Below are positions 39,697 to 47,583 of a stretch of 64,000 bases of DNA, piece after piece. How positions within the stretch are numbered: the stretch's first letter is position 1; the number at the start of each line of letters is the position of its first letter. The stretch is from positions 50,177 through 114,176 of IMG/VR virus record IMGVR_UViG_3300045738_002140; one strand, written 5' to 3'. The notes beneath the pieces were generated by a model. The model saw only the letters and a program-made list of their open reading frames with translations. It searched no databases and was not told where the DNA came from. Position numbers and translations under genes: made by a program. This DNA is from a virus.

Positions 39697-40169
39697 AAAG
39701 GTTAATTGTATTATTTATGTTTTTAGCATCGTCAGTTTTCTCGGACGAAGTGCTGACCCGAGACGAGCGAATCGTCGCTCTTACTATTCTCGGCGAAGCC
39801 AGAGGCGAAGGCAAGCGCGGCATGGAGGCCGTGGGGTGCGTAATTCAAAAACGGATGGATGAAGGCAATACCTTGACTCCGGCTCAAGTGTGCCTAGAAC
39901 CTTGGCAGTTTAGCATCTGGAACGCCGGACGAGGGAAGGTTAAGAAAGAAAGCGAGTTGCATTATCTCTGGGGGTCGCCGTCCATGAAGGAGGCCAGAGA
40001 GATAGCGAGAAAAGTTTGTCGCCACGGCATGAACCAGAAGCTAACGGGCGGCGCAAACCACTTTTGCACATTGGAAAAGAAACCATATTGGGCGTTTGAT
40101 AAGGAAGCAAAGAGGTGGATTAAGCCCACTAAGATTATAGGTAATCATAAATTTTTTAAATTAAAATGA
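39693..40169 (+). CDS. secreted cell-wall hydrolase, SleB family (candidate endolysin)
   Basis: A 158-residue protein with a Sec signal peptide ('MKRLIVLFMFLASSVFSDE') and a hydrolase_2 domain: 'ALTILGEARGEGKRGMEAVG' with the catalytic Glu, 'QVCLEPWQFSIWN', and 'GGANHFCTLEKKPYW'. SleB-type enzymes cleave peptidoglycan as lytic transglycosylases. With its signal peptide it could cross the membrane without a holin. It is the best lysis candidate in the window. ATGA overlaps at both ends. Confidence 0.9.
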   Translation: MKRLIVLFMFLASSVFSDEVLTRDERIVALTILGEARGEGKRGMEAVGCVIQKRMDEGNTLTPAQVCLEPWQFSIWNAGRGKVKKESELHYLWGSPSMKEAREIARKVCRHGMNQKLTGGANHFCTLEKKPYWAFDKEAKRWIKPTKIIGNHKFFKLK

Positions 40170-40375
40170 AATTTTACGAAGCTAAGAGGAAGATGAACAA
40201 TCTACAGTGGTGTCATCTCGCTTACTTTAAAAAAAAGACTGATGCTGAGAGGTTTTTAAAAGATATAGGCGAATCCTACATTAAATCAGGGGTTAAAATA
40301 GAAGACGTTTATGGTGTTCCAACCCTAGAAATAGAAGAAAAGAAATTTTCTAATTTGAAAGATTTTGATTTATAA
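40166..40375 (+). CDS. unknown 69-residue protein
   Basis: Short basic protein ('MKFYEAKRKMNNLQWCHLAY', 'DAERFLKDIGESYIKSG') with a ferredoxin-like beta-alpha-beta look. Coupled to the SleB gene by ATGA. No family recognised. Confidence 0.6.
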   Translation: MKFYEAKRKMNNLQWCHLAYFKKKTDAERFLKDIGESYIKSGVKIEDVYGVPTLEIEEKKFSNLKDFDL

Positions 40376-40383
40376 TATATAAT
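40355..40383 (+). promoter_or_regulatory. promoter of the VOC-ALDH operon
   Basis: TTGAAA (40355-40360), 17-base spacer, TATAAT (40378-40383); the GTG start at 40388 is 5 bases further, so the transcript should begin at or inside the start codon. Confidence 0.7.
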
Positions 40384-40387
40384 AGGC

Positions 40388-40948
40388 GTGAGATTAGACC
40401 ACATAGCGTACAGAGTAAAGGATAGACATAAAACAGCCAAGCTTTTCGTAGAGGCTTTTGGGTATGAGATAGGCACCTCTTTTGAGGTAAAGTTTGACGA
40501 CGGATCACACGCAGACTGCCTCGTCTTAGCGCCGCCAGAAACAAGGCACCCACAAACTGACATGTGGACATACAGCGTATTGATGGGCGTTAATTTTAAG
40601 GGGGGAACAATTAAACCAGAATATCACGCCCCACCTGAGATTTTTATTAGTGACGGAGGGCTTGGCTCGATCGTGGGGGACTGGGTAGCCGAAAGAGGCG
40701 GTGTAGGCGGCATACATCACATCGCTTACCAAGTTGAAGACGTAGAGGCCGTAATGGAGGAGTGGAAAGAGAAGGGCTACGCAGAATTTTACACAGAAGA
40801 CCCCATTATCTGCAAAGAGCCAGACCTTACCCAAGTATTTACAAAACCATCAGAGCTAACAGGAGTTATATATGAATTCATTAACAGAGAAGGTGCTGGC
40901 TTCTGCAAAGACAGCGTTAAGCAACTTATGGAAAGCTCGGCCAAATAA
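40388..40948 (+). CDS. VOC-superfamily (glyoxalase-like) protein
   Basis: GTG start, 186 residues, two babbab modules: 'RLDHIAYRVKDRHKTAKLFV' and 'GGIHHIAYQVEDVEAVMEEW', each giving one metal-binding His. 'TKPSELTGVIYEFINREG' supplies the final Glu ligand. The pattern resembles 4-hydroxyphenylpyruvate dioxygenase C-terminal and methylmalonyl-CoA-epimerase-like members. Dioxygenase or epimerase role is not resolvable. It is followed after 10 bases by an aldehyde dehydrogenase, suggesting a shared catabolic role. Confidence 0.82.
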   Translation: MRLDHIAYRVKDRHKTAKLFVEAFGYEIGTSFEVKFDDGSHADCLVLAPPETRHPQTDMWTYSVLMGVNFKGGTIKPEYHAPPEIFISDGGLGSIVGDWVAERGGVGGIHHIAYQVEDVEAVMEEWKEKGYAEFYTEDPIICKEPDLTQVFTKPSELTGVIYEFINREGAGFCKDSVKQLMESSAK

Positions 40949-40958
40949 TTATCATTTT

Positions 40959-42491
40959 ATGAAATTCGACGGCAAAAATTACATTGATGGAAAATGGGAG
41001 ACCATAGCCCCGGACTATCAAAACATTAACCCCGCTACAGGGGCATCTTTGGGTTCGTTCCCAGCTACCGAACACAACGACGTACACAGGGCATACCTTG
41101 CGGCCCGCAGGACTTTCAAGAAATGGAGAAAAGTTAGCAGGTTCGTAAGATCAGACTACATGTATAAAGTGGCCCAAATAATAGAGAGAAGGAGAGACGA
41201 ATTAGCGACGGTCATATCTCTCGAAACAGGAAAAAATTACAACGAATCTATAGCGGAGGTGAACGAGGCGCTTCATATGGCTCAATTCGCCTTTAGCTCA
41301 GGAAGGTATTCCCACGGGGAAGTAGTCTCTTCTGAAATTGAAGATAAAGACGCGTACATGCTCCGTAAGCCAAAGGGTGTGATAGCAATTATATCACCGT
41401 TTAATTTCCCACTGGCAATAGGGGCCTATTGGTGCGCAGCGCCAGCCATTGTCGAAGGCAACACGGTCGTAATAAAACCAAGCGAAGATGCGCCGATGTC
41501 GACACAACTGGCTGTGGAAATTTATGAGGAAGCGGGGCTCCCCCGTGGAGTCATTAACTTGGTTCACGGCTGCGGTGACACTGGCGATTTTCTGACCCAC
41601 AGCGATGTGGATCATATTTGCTTTACTGGTTCTGCCGAAGTTGGTCAGCATATTCGCAAGGTGGCAGCGGAAAGCTGGCATAAAACCACCTCTTGTGAGA
41701 TGGGAAGCAAATCGGCATGCATTGTTTTTGATGACGTAGAGTACAGCCTGACTATGCCCGCGACAGTAGCAAGCGCGTTTAAACTTTCCGGTCAGCGCTG
41801 CGTTTCTTCTGGCCGCATGATTGTTCAGAGGACTATTTTTGATGAATTTGCAAAACGGTTTGCAGAAGAAGCCTCTAAGCTTAAGACCGGAAATCCGTTT
41901 CGTAAAGTGCTGGGGTCCACAGGGACACCAGACGCCATCTGCTGGGAAGACTACCTCCCAGATGAGGGCATGTATTATGGGCCGCTTATCAACGAACAAG
42001 CATACCTTAAGGTCGCAAAGTATAACCGAATGGTAATGAGCGACAGGGAAGCAGAGGTTTTACTAGAAGGAAAAAGACTAAGCGATTCAGATGGATACTT
42101 CATGTCTCCAATGGTTTATAAAAGCGAGTGGAGGGGCGCAGACGCCCCGTATCTCAGAGAGGAGGTTTTCGGCCCCCATGTAGCAATAATCCCCTTTGAC
42201 ACAATGGAGGACGCCATTCGCATTTATAACGATACAGAATACGGCCTTGCTCTTGGGGTTTTGACAAACGACTTCAGAAAAGCGAGGGTCATGAGGGACG
42301 AGTGCGAGGCGGGTATGATTTACTGGAATGGCGGGTCAATCGCAGCAGAGTCTCACCTATCCTTTGGCGGGGTTAAAAAATCAGGCAATGGATTTCCGAG
42401 CGCGGCAAGAACCTATCGCGCGGTGACACATGAGGTTAGCTGGACAGTCAACCATGCTGACGAGTTAACTTTTCCACAAGGGATGAAATGA
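40959..42491 (+). CDS. NAD(P)-dependent aldehyde dehydrogenase (semialdehyde type)
   Basis: The start at ATG 40959 gives 510 residues beginning 'MKFDGKNYIDGKWETI', the normal start of the family; an ATG 87 bases earlier would overlap the VOC gene. The catalytic residues are Asn149 ('SPFNFPLA'), Glu247 ('SCEMGSKSA') and the nucleophile Cys281 ('LSGQRCVSSG'). 'FTGSAEVGQ' is the nicotinamide loop. The C-terminal 'SHLSFGGVKKSGNGFPSAAR' is typical of the amino-acid semialdehyde group (P5C/aminoadipate semialdehyde dehydrogenases). Oxidation of aminoadipate semialdehyde would link it to the saccharopine-dehydrogenase-like gene 1.5 kb downstream (inference). Confidence 0.92.
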   Translation: MKFDGKNYIDGKWETIAPDYQNINPATGASLGSFPATEHNDVHRAYLAARRTFKKWRKVSRFVRSDYMYKVAQIIERRRDELATVISLETGKNYNESIAEVNEALHMAQFAFSSGRYSHGEVVSSEIEDKDAYMLRKPKGVIAIISPFNFPLAIGAYWCAAPAIVEGNTVVIKPSEDAPMSTQLAVEIYEEAGLPRGVINLVHGCGDTGDFLTHSDVDHICFTGSAEVGQHIRKVAAESWHKTTSCEMGSKSACIVFDDVEYSLTMPATVASAFKLSGQRCVSSGRMIVQRTIFDEFAKRFAEEASKLKTGNPFRKVLGSTGTPDAICWEDYLPDEGMYYGPLINEQAYLKVAKYNRMVMSDREAEVLLEGKRLSDSDGYFMSPMVYKSEWRGADAPYLREEVFGPHVAIIPFDTMEDAIRIYNDTEYGLALGVLTNDFRKARVMRDECEAGMIYWNGGSIAAESHLSFGGVKKSGNGFPSAARTYRAVTHEVSWTVNHADELTFPQGMK

Positions 42492-42919
42492 GCAACGGAC
42501 ACCCAGAAGCGGCACAATACGAAGAATACATGAGATATATGGAAAGACTTGACATGGAATTTCACGAATCAAAAAAATTATCATCAGATGATAGACAGGT
42601 TGTATTAGTTGACGTTGATGAGACAATTTGTTTTTATTCTGGAGCAAGACAATACGATCTTGCTGAACCAAACCAAGAAAATATAGCAAAAATAAATAAA
42701 TTATATGACGAGGGTTGGTATGTCGTTTACTGGACGGCTAGGGGAGGTTCTCAAAAATCTATATCATTAGGTAAGTGTTATTATGAATTTACTTGGAAGC
42801 AGCTAGAGTCTTGGGGGTGTAAATTCCACGACCTATCTACTGGGTCAAAAGGCAAATACATTAAACCCGCTTGCGACATGGTTATTGATGATAAAGCTAG
42901 AAGAATTGAGGAGGTATAA
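42488..42919 (+). CDS. HAD-like phosphatase
   Basis: A 143-residue protein with 'VVLVDVDETICFYSGARQYD' (motif I, D-x-D-E-T), 'GWYVVYWTARGGSQKSIS' (motif II T-A-R) and 'PACDMVIDDKARRIEE' (motif IV D-D). These match the small HAD phosphatases that act on nucleotides or sugar phosphates. ATGA overlap with the ALDH gene. Substrate unknown. Confidence 0.82.
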   Translation: MSNGHPEAAQYEEYMRYMERLDMEFHESKKLSSDDRQVVLVDVDETICFYSGARQYDLAEPNQENIAKINKLYDEGWYVVYWTARGGSQKSISLGKCYYEFTWKQLESWGCKFHDLSTGSKGKYIKPACDMVIDDKARRIEEV

Positions 42920-42970
42920 AGTTATAGCTAATAAAGAAAAAAGTAATGCAGGAAAGCTTGCCGAAGATTG

Positions 42971-43120
42971 ATGAACTATAAAGAATGGCTAAAATGGAGA
43001 GAAGAATATTTTAAAGAGGGTTGGAATTTGATTGAAAAAGAAAAATTAACTGAAGAACAACAAATGGAAGCTTGGGGAAAATATCTTAAGGAGACGGATT
43101 CAGGGCACAGACCGAGTTAA
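42971..43120 (+). CDS. unknown 49-residue protein
   Basis: ATG 42971 to TAA 43120. Strongly Trp/Glu/Lys-rich: 'MNYKEWLKWREEYFKEGWNL' then 'EEQQMEAWGKYLKETDSGHR'. Plausible by codon use and position, with no upstream promoter seen. No family recognised. Confidence 0.5.
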   Translation: MNYKEWLKWREEYFKEGWNLIEKEKLTEEQQMEAWGKYLKETDSGHRPS

Positions 43121-43125
43121 AAAAT

Positions 43126-43147
43126 AAAACTAAAATATATTAAATGA
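43126..43147 (+). repeat. 22-base direct repeat, copy 1
   Basis: AAAACTAAAATATATTAAAT plus GA, exactly repeated at 55841-55862. In both places it ends on the ATGA of a gene start. AT-rich; may be promoter-like or a short homology patch. Confidence 0.6.
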
Positions 43148-43536
43148 AAAAAATATTACTATTAATTGCGTTAATCTTTGTCACGGGTTGCCCGTCGACC
43201 AAGTCCCCTTATTGGCCGCTAGCGACCAAGTCCCCAGAGCGCCCAGAGCTACACCCTTTGGGTCCGATATCGGTGACTGGTGAAATTGATTCCATGCTCG
43301 CATATAAAGTTTATGTAAAGGGGCTAGTATGTCCAGCCTGTGCGGTTGGATTAAAAAAATTCTTACTGCGATTGCCTTTCGTTAAAACAATCCACGTTAA
43401 TTATAAAACTGGTTTGGTTTTAATATATGAAATACATCCGCGCATTGACCCCAAAGGTATCAGAAAATTTGATAAGTCACGAATCACAAAAGCCGTTGAT
43501 GACAGCGGGTATGAAGTAGATAGATTTGTAAAATAA
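43144..43536 (+). CDS. lipoprotein with heavy-metal-associated (HMA-like) domain
   Basis: A 130-residue protein with lipoprotein signal 'MKKILLLIALIFVTG' then Cys. After a Pro-rich linker, residues ~52-125 resemble an HMA fold: 'YKVYVKGLVCPACAVGLKKF' carries the C-x-x-C metal site, followed by 'TGLVLIYEI' and 'ITKAVDDSGYEVDRF'. Such domains bind Cu or Hg ions. As an outer- or inner-membrane lipoprotein it could capture metal in the periplasm. Rare in a phage setting. Confidence 0.75.
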   Translation: MKKILLLIALIFVTGCPSTKSPYWPLATKSPERPELHPLGPISVTGEIDSMLAYKVYVKGLVCPACAVGLKKFLLRLPFVKTIHVNYKTGLVLIYEIHPRIDPKGIRKFDKSRITKAVDDSGYEVDRFVK

Positions 43537-43547
43537 AGAAAAATATT

Positions 43548-43649
43548 ATGGCCAATAAAGAAAAAAGAAGAAAAGAAAAGAAAAAAGAACCACAACTAAC
43601 TCCAGCCGAAAAAAGAAAGAAGAAAAGAGAAAAAAAGAGGAGTAAATAA
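43548..43649 (+). CDS. possible 33-residue Lys/Arg-rich peptide
   Basis: ATG 43548 to TAA 43649; 'MANKEKRRKEKKKEPQLTPA' then more Lys/Arg. One base separates it from the next start (TAAATG). Very short and low-complexity, so support is positional only. Confidence 0.35.
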   Translation: MANKEKRRKEKKKEPQLTPAEKRKKKREKKRSK

Positions 43650-43793
43650 ATGGTAGGAAGAAAAACATTTTCATACGACCACCAAGGGATAAAGAAAAAG
43701 ACTCGCCAAGGCTGCGGCAACAAGAGCAAGGGTATGAAAAAATACAGGGGTCAAGGTGGCCCCAGAAAAAGATGCAAATTACCTAAAAAATAA
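43650..43793 (+). CDS. small basic phage protein, 47 residues
   Basis: ATG directly after the previous stop. 'RKTFSYDHQGIKKKTRQGCG' and 'MKKYRGQGGPRKRC' form a basic, Gly-rich, Cys-containing protein. I have a sense of similar 'KKYRGQG' ORFs in marine phages, but cannot cite a family. Perhaps nucleic-acid binding. Confidence 0.5.
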   Translation: MVGRKTFSYDHQGIKKKTRQGCGNKSKGMKKYRGQGGPRKRCKLPKK

Positions 43794-43797
43794 CTTT

Positions 43798-44001
43798 ATG
43801 AACAAACAAGAAGAAAACTGGAAAATAATGCACATGCTTAACATGGCTTGGTCAGAGGCAACGAAACTGGAGAGCGAAGACAGAAGTTTTCTCCTAGAAA
43901 GAGCCGAGACCATAAGGGTTAAGATGGAAAAAGAAGCCGAAGATGCTAGGCGTGGAGGGGCGCAAAACGTAGTGGCTCCTTCGGACTTAGACATCAAATG
44001 A
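43798..44001 (+). CDS. unknown 67-residue helical protein
   Basis: The start at ATG 43798 follows the previous stop; the frame is open 14 codons further upstream. The sequence is a single charged helix pattern ('EENWKIMHMLNMAWSEATKL', 'LERAETIRVKMEKEAEDARR'). ATGA overlap with the saccharopine-dehydrogenase-like gene. Confidence 0.6.
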   Translation: MNKQEENWKIMHMLNMAWSEATKLESEDRSFLLERAETIRVKMEKEAEDARRGGAQNVVAPSDLDIK

Positions 44002-45107
44002 AAGCTGTTGTATTCGGCATAGGCAGGATGGGTCAGGCCATAGCTTACGCTATGGACAAGCTTGGCTATGATGTAATGGGCGTAGACGCTAAATCTACTG
44101 CTCGCAAATTACTGGAAGACCTAGTTCCCAACGCTAAATTTTTTCAATCTAGTGATTTGGAATTAGACTTCCCAGAGATACTTGACGAGGATAAACCAAA
44201 AGTAGATATCGTCATATCCTCGCTTCCCTACCATCAGACGAAAAGCCTTGGCGTCTATTGCATAGACGCCGGAGTTCGTTATTGCGACCTAGGAGGAAGG
44301 GTAGATGTTTCCGAGGCCATTGATGACTACGCGAAGCAAGTAGCAAGTAAGCCCGTAATGACAGACCTCGGCTTGGCCCCGGGGTGGGTTAACATACTGG
44401 CAGAACAGGGCTGCAGAGACATTCACGGCGACGCGACAGACGTTAAGATGATGGTCGGCGGCTTACCAGATTACCTTGAGAGCAACAAGAACCCACTCAG
44501 ATACGGAATTACTTGGTCAATCGATGGGCTTATTAATGAATACAGAGACGATTGCGTTATCCTAGAAAACGGAGAAATAAAAATAGTTAAAGGAATGGAA
44601 GGTCTCGAAGATGTAGAAGGGCAAAACTTCGGAAGGATGGAAGCATTCTATACCAGCGGTGGAGCCTCGCACTCCATTCGTTCAATGAAAGACAGAGGAG
44701 TCAAGAACTGTTCGTACAAAACCTTAAGATATAAAGGACACAGAGACATAGTTAAGTTTTTAATTAGAGACTGCGGATTAGACAACGAAACACTTAAACA
44801 CATCTTTACCAAAGGGTGCGGCTTTGCAGATAAGGACGAGGTTCTCGTGCTGGCAGAAGTAAAGGGCGGGGACAAAACTTGGAGACAAGAGAAAGTCATC
44901 AAGGCTGATAAAAAATTTTCAGCAATGCAAAAAGCGACAGCTTTTCCAATTTCTTCCGTAGCAGCCCTTATGGCTAAAGGAACCTTTGACGGCAAGAAAG
45001 ACCAGCACAGAGATTATTATACTCATTTTGAAAAAGCATTATCTTACAAAGATATACCATTTGATGAATTTTACAAAAACCTTATAACCCTTGGCCTAGA
45101 GAGTTGA
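43998..45107 (+). CDS. saccharopine dehydrogenase / lysine 6-dehydrogenase-like oxidoreductase
   Basis: A 369-residue protein. 'MKAVVFGIGRMGQAIAYAMD' is the NAD(P)-binding Rossmann start. 'VDIVISSLPYHQTKSLGVYC' and 'GVRYCDLGGRVDVSEAIDDY' match the saccharopine dehydrogenase family. 'MTDLGLAPGWVNILAEQG' is its conserved catalytic-domain entry. Members either split saccharopine into glutamate and aminoadipate semialdehyde or oxidise lysine to the same semialdehyde. The ALDH encoded upstream could use that product. One base separates it from the next gene. Confidence 0.87.
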   Translation: MKAVVFGIGRMGQAIAYAMDKLGYDVMGVDAKSTARKLLEDLVPNAKFFQSSDLELDFPEILDEDKPKVDIVISSLPYHQTKSLGVYCIDAGVRYCDLGGRVDVSEAIDDYAKQVASKPVMTDLGLAPGWVNILAEQGCRDIHGDATDVKMMVGGLPDYLESNKNPLRYGITWSIDGLINEYRDDCVILENGEIKIVKGMEGLEDVEGQNFGRMEAFYTSGGASHSIRSMKDRGVKNCSYKTLRYKGHRDIVKFLIRDCGLDNETLKHIFTKGCGFADKDEVLVLAEVKGGDKTWRQEKVIKADKKFSAMQKATAFPISSVAALMAKGTFDGKKDQHRDYYTHFEKALSYKDIPFDEFYKNLITLGLES

Positions 45108-45108
45108 G

Positions 45109-45663
45109 ATGGACGCAGAAAACTGGCATTACCCTATTTCCGAGGTGGGAGATTCATTTTGTGATGTGATTGATCAAATGGGTGATTTCAAGATGGAACA
45201 AAAGGAGGTTCCGCTCATAATCAGATTAACAGAAAACCCGCGCTACAAAACATCCAAGATATTCACCGGAGCCGTCAGTCTCTTTGCCCATGACTGTATT
45301 CATGTACTACTTGGCCGAGGTCTTCTGCTAAAAGACGAAGCTTTCGTAATCGGATATACAATGGGGTCAGCCAAAAAAATGAGCAGATGGCGCAGAAATT
45401 TATTCATGATCGTGTCAAAGCACCTTTACCCAGAGGGTTATCGTTTTGGAGAAGAAGAACGTTATGTTTTTTACTCAGGGATAATGGCAGGCAATAGATG
45501 CCCAGTTGACCTTTCCCTGATTGACTTTAGCAGCCCAGAGTACCAAGACTGTACCGTCGGTCAGGTTAGAAAAAAAATAGGGATAGACAAAGCCCTACTT
45601 AAATGTTATTATTGTACCGAGAAGAAGCTCTTTAAAGATAAAGAGTCTCAAAGGTTGGTATGA
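45109..45663 (+). CDS. Coq4-like protein with H-D-x-x-H motif
   Basis: A 184-residue protein. 'SLFAHDCIHVLLGRGLLLKD' has the H-D-x3-H zinc-type motif and following Leu/Gly of the Coq4 family, which helps build ubiquinone. 'FVIGYTMGSAKKMSRWRRNL' and 'HLYPEGYRFGEEERYVFYSG' continue the alpha-helical pattern. The similarity is by motif only. Coupled to the dehydrogenase-like gene before it and to a small membrane protein after it (ATGA). Confidence 0.6.
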   Translation: MDAENWHYPISEVGDSFCDVIDQMGDFKMEQKEVPLIIRLTENPRYKTSKIFTGAVSLFAHDCIHVLLGRGLLLKDEAFVIGYTMGSAKKMSRWRRNLFMIVSKHLYPEGYRFGEEERYVFYSGIMAGNRCPVDLSLIDFSSPEYQDCTVGQVRKKIGIDKALLKCYYCTEKKLFKDKESQRLV

Positions 45664-45926
45664 AAATAAAATATTTACTTTTTTTCTATAATTTAAAAGA
45701 AAATTTTTTAAAAAACGCTCTAGGGTGGATAGGAGCCTCACTGGTCTTATTCGGGTACGTGCTAAATGCTCAAAAAATGCCTATATCTTGGCTTATTTGG
45801 GTTGTTGGCAACGCCATGGTGGGCACTTATTGTCTACAGAAGAAGACCTACCCAACAGCCGTCATGTCCTTTATTCTGGTGATTTTGAACGTATATGGCT
45901 ATTTGTGTTGGATAAAGTGGTTCTAA
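45660..45926 (+). CDS. small three-helix membrane protein
   Basis: An 88-residue protein with hydrophobic spans at ~20-36, ~42-58 and ~66-86 ('LGWIGASLVLFGYVLNAQK', 'ISWLIWVVGNAMVGTYCLQK'). The pattern of three helices with W and G pairs recalls SemiSWEET/PnuC-like half transporters. Transport function is only a guess. Confidence 0.65.
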   Translation: MKIKYLLFFYNLKENFLKNALGWIGASLVLFGYVLNAQKMPISWLIWVVGNAMVGTYCLQKKTYPTAVMSFILVILNVYGYLCWIKWF

Positions 45927-45965
45927 ATAATTTGTTTTTTATGTTAAGTATGTTATTATTAGTTA

Positions 45966-46136
45966 ATGGAAAAGATAATACGAGAAGTCCTTGAGGAGCT
46001 TGTTGGGTCTCAAATGAACATAGATTCAGAGGTAGCAAGAGAATATTTAACAAAGACCCTCCACGAAAGGATAGGCAAAAAGTATTATCTTTTCAAGAAA
46101 AAAGAACCAATAGTCGAAGAGGATGACGTATCTTAG
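45966..46136 (+). CDS. unknown 56-residue protein
   Basis: ATG 45966 to TAG 46136; 'MEKIIREVLEELVGSQMNID' then 'LHERIGKKYYLFKKKEPIVE'. Overlaps the next gene by 14 bases. No family recognised. Confidence 0.55.
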   Translation: MEKIIREVLEELVGSQMNIDSEVAREYLTKTLHERIGKKYYLFKKKEPIVEEDDVS

Positions 46137-46305
46137 CATTAAAGAAATTTTTGACACCTTAAGCGAAAAGGAGTCCTCGCTTATCGAGTCCTATAGGGTG
46201 GAGAGGGACTCAGGAGACAGAAAAGTCATATTCTCCAACATTCTCTTAACGAGAGAAATAAGAAAAAAATTTAAAGACAAAATCATTTCTAAATATGACA
46301 ACTAA
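46123..46305 (+). CDS. unknown 60-residue protein
   Basis: Helical charged protein ('SIKEIFDTLSEKESSLIESY') translated from within the end of the preceding gene and overlapping the next by 11 bases. No family recognised. Confidence 0.55.
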   Translation: MTYLSIKEIFDTLSEKESSLIESYRVERDSGDRKVIFSNILLTREIRKKFKDKIISKYDN

Positions 46306-46837
46306 CGTCCTAGAGAACACAAGAACATATCTGGTAGGCCATATGCAATATGCGAGCGGCAGAGATTGGCGCGAGCATGTTGAGGCCGAACTGGAACCCC
46401 TCCAAATAAAGATCTTTAACCCGTACAAAAAACCATTCGTCAAGGATGTAAAAGAGGATGAAGACACCAGACTCTCAATAGCTCACTGTATGGAACACGG
46501 CTACTTTAATGACGTAGCAGAAAGAATGAAGCTTATTCGTAGCTACGACTTAAACCTCGTTGACAGAAGTGATTTCATCATAGCGCACCTACTTCCAGAG
46601 GTGGCAAGCTGGGGCAGCGCAGAGGAAATAGTTACGGCGGTTAGGATGAAGAAACCAATGTTTATATCGATGGAAGGGGGCAAACACAAGACTCCTTTAT
46701 GGATGATGGGTATGCTGCCACATAATTACATTTATGACTCCATTGAAGAAGTTGTAGAAATGATTAAGCAAATTGATAATGGTGAAAAAAAGATTGACAG
46801 CGACAGATGGAGACTCCTAAAGAAAGAACTGAGGTAG
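46295..46837 (+). CDS. nucleoside 2-deoxyribosyltransferase-like protein
   Basis: A 180-residue Rossmann-like protein: 'TYLVGHMQYASGRDWREHVE' (first strand and active-site loop), 'ERMKLIRSYDLNLVDRSDFI' (conserved D-L-x-x-x-D-x-S-D), and 'ASWGSAEEIVTAVRMKKPMF' (G-x-x-x-E catalytic-Glu helix). Related enzymes swap bases between deoxynucleosides or hydrolyse deoxynucleotides. With RNR, dUTPase and ThyX elsewhere it may adjust nucleotide pools or salvage bases. Confidence 0.78.
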   Translation: MTTNVLENTRTYLVGHMQYASGRDWREHVEAELEPLQIKIFNPYKKPFVKDVKEDEDTRLSIAHCMEHGYFNDVAERMKLIRSYDLNLVDRSDFIIAHLLPEVASWGSAEEIVTAVRMKKPMFISMEGGKHKTPLWMMGMLPHNYIYDSIEEVVEMIKQIDNGEKKIDSDRWRLLKKELR

Positions 46838-46980
46838 ACTGGAAGGATTCCATGCTTAAGTTCATGAAGCTGACTGGCGAGAAATCGAACGAGTGGAACC
46901 CAGAGCTATGGGAATCTTACGGCATAACCCGTAGCCACGCCAAAGAGATAATAGACGAGTATGAAAAACGATTTACCTAA
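46807..46980 (+). CDS. unknown 57-residue protein
   Basis: ATG 46807 lies inside the end of the deoxyribosyltransferase-like gene; 'METPKERTEVDWKDSMLKFM' then 'WESYGITRSHAKEIIDEYEK'. Overlaps the next gene by 20 bases. Compact helical protein, no family recognised. Confidence 0.55.
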   Translation: METPKERTEVDWKDSMLKFMKLTGEKSNEWNPELWESYGITRSHAKEIIDEYEKRFT

Positions 46981-47083
46981 AAGATTATGGTATTTATTTC
47001 TTGTATTAGTTCTAAGCGCGGCCTATTTCGTACAGATAGTCTTTATTGCAATTTGGGAGCAAATAAAAAGGATTTTTAAATGA
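46961..47083 (+). CDS. 40-residue single-span membrane peptide
   Basis: ATG 46961; one hydrophobic helix ('LWYLFLVLVLSAAYFVQIVF') flanked by charged ends (K-N-D-L-P-K-R and K-R-I-F-K). The stop overlaps the next start (ATGA). Tiny membrane proteins of this kind are common in phages, some regulating lysis. Confidence 0.55.
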   Translation: MKNDLPKRLWYLFLVLVLSAAYFVQIVFIAIWEQIKRIFK

Positions 47084-47583
47084 TATATATATTATACGGA
47101 CAACCAGCGTCAGGAAAAACAACCCTAGGCAAATTATTAGCCAGCCATCTCGACACGCCATTCATTATTGATGGTGATGAGTTTAGAGAGATGTTTACAA
47201 ATAAAAATTACGGTAAAGAAGGGCGAGAAGAAAACATTAGAAACGCAAATGCAGTTGCGACCTATTTAAACAAGAAAGGTAAGTCAGATGACTGGGTTTG
47301 CATTTACGTTAGAGAGGAGCCGAACAGCATAAAAGGTATCTCGGTAAATAATGAAACTGATGTAATTATGAGTTTAGTGAACCCCTATAGGCGTTTACGA
47401 GATGAATTAAAAGCGAACAATGATGGAGAAGTACAGGAAGTATTGCTAGTTTCCGAGAGGGAGCTGAGAAAAGAATATCATGTGGAAGGCTTTGAAGCAG
47501 GAAACCCGAATTATACAGTAATCACAGACGGAGAAGTGGAAGACACTTGGAAACAACTAAAAGATTTACTAAAAGTACAATGA
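47080..47583 (+). CDS. APS kinase-like P-loop kinase (CysC-like)
   Basis: A 167-residue protein. 'MIYILYGQPASGKTTLGKLL' has the P-loop, 'TPFIIDGDEFREMF' the D-G-D-x-x-R motif, and 'GREENIRNANAVATYLNKKG' the E-N-I-R-R-like APS-binding helix of adenylylsulfate kinases. APS kinase makes PAPS, the sulfate donor for the four sulfotransferases in this window. The second half ('KGISVNNETDVIMSLVNPYR') is more divergent. A related nucleotide or sugar kinase cannot be excluded. Confidence 0.75.
   Translation: MIYILYGQPASGKTTLGKLLASHLDTPFIIDGDEFREMFTNKNYGKEGREENIRNANAVATYLNKKGKSDDWVCIYVREEPNSIKGISVNNETDVIMSLVNPYRRLRDELKANNDGEVQEVLLVSERELRKEYHVEGFEAGNPNYTVITDGEVEDTWKQLKDLLKVQ

Noticed and set aside
41394-41999. 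201-codon leftward frame inside the ALDH gene
   Set aside because: Antisense to conserved ALDH motifs and catalytic Cys; no coding character.
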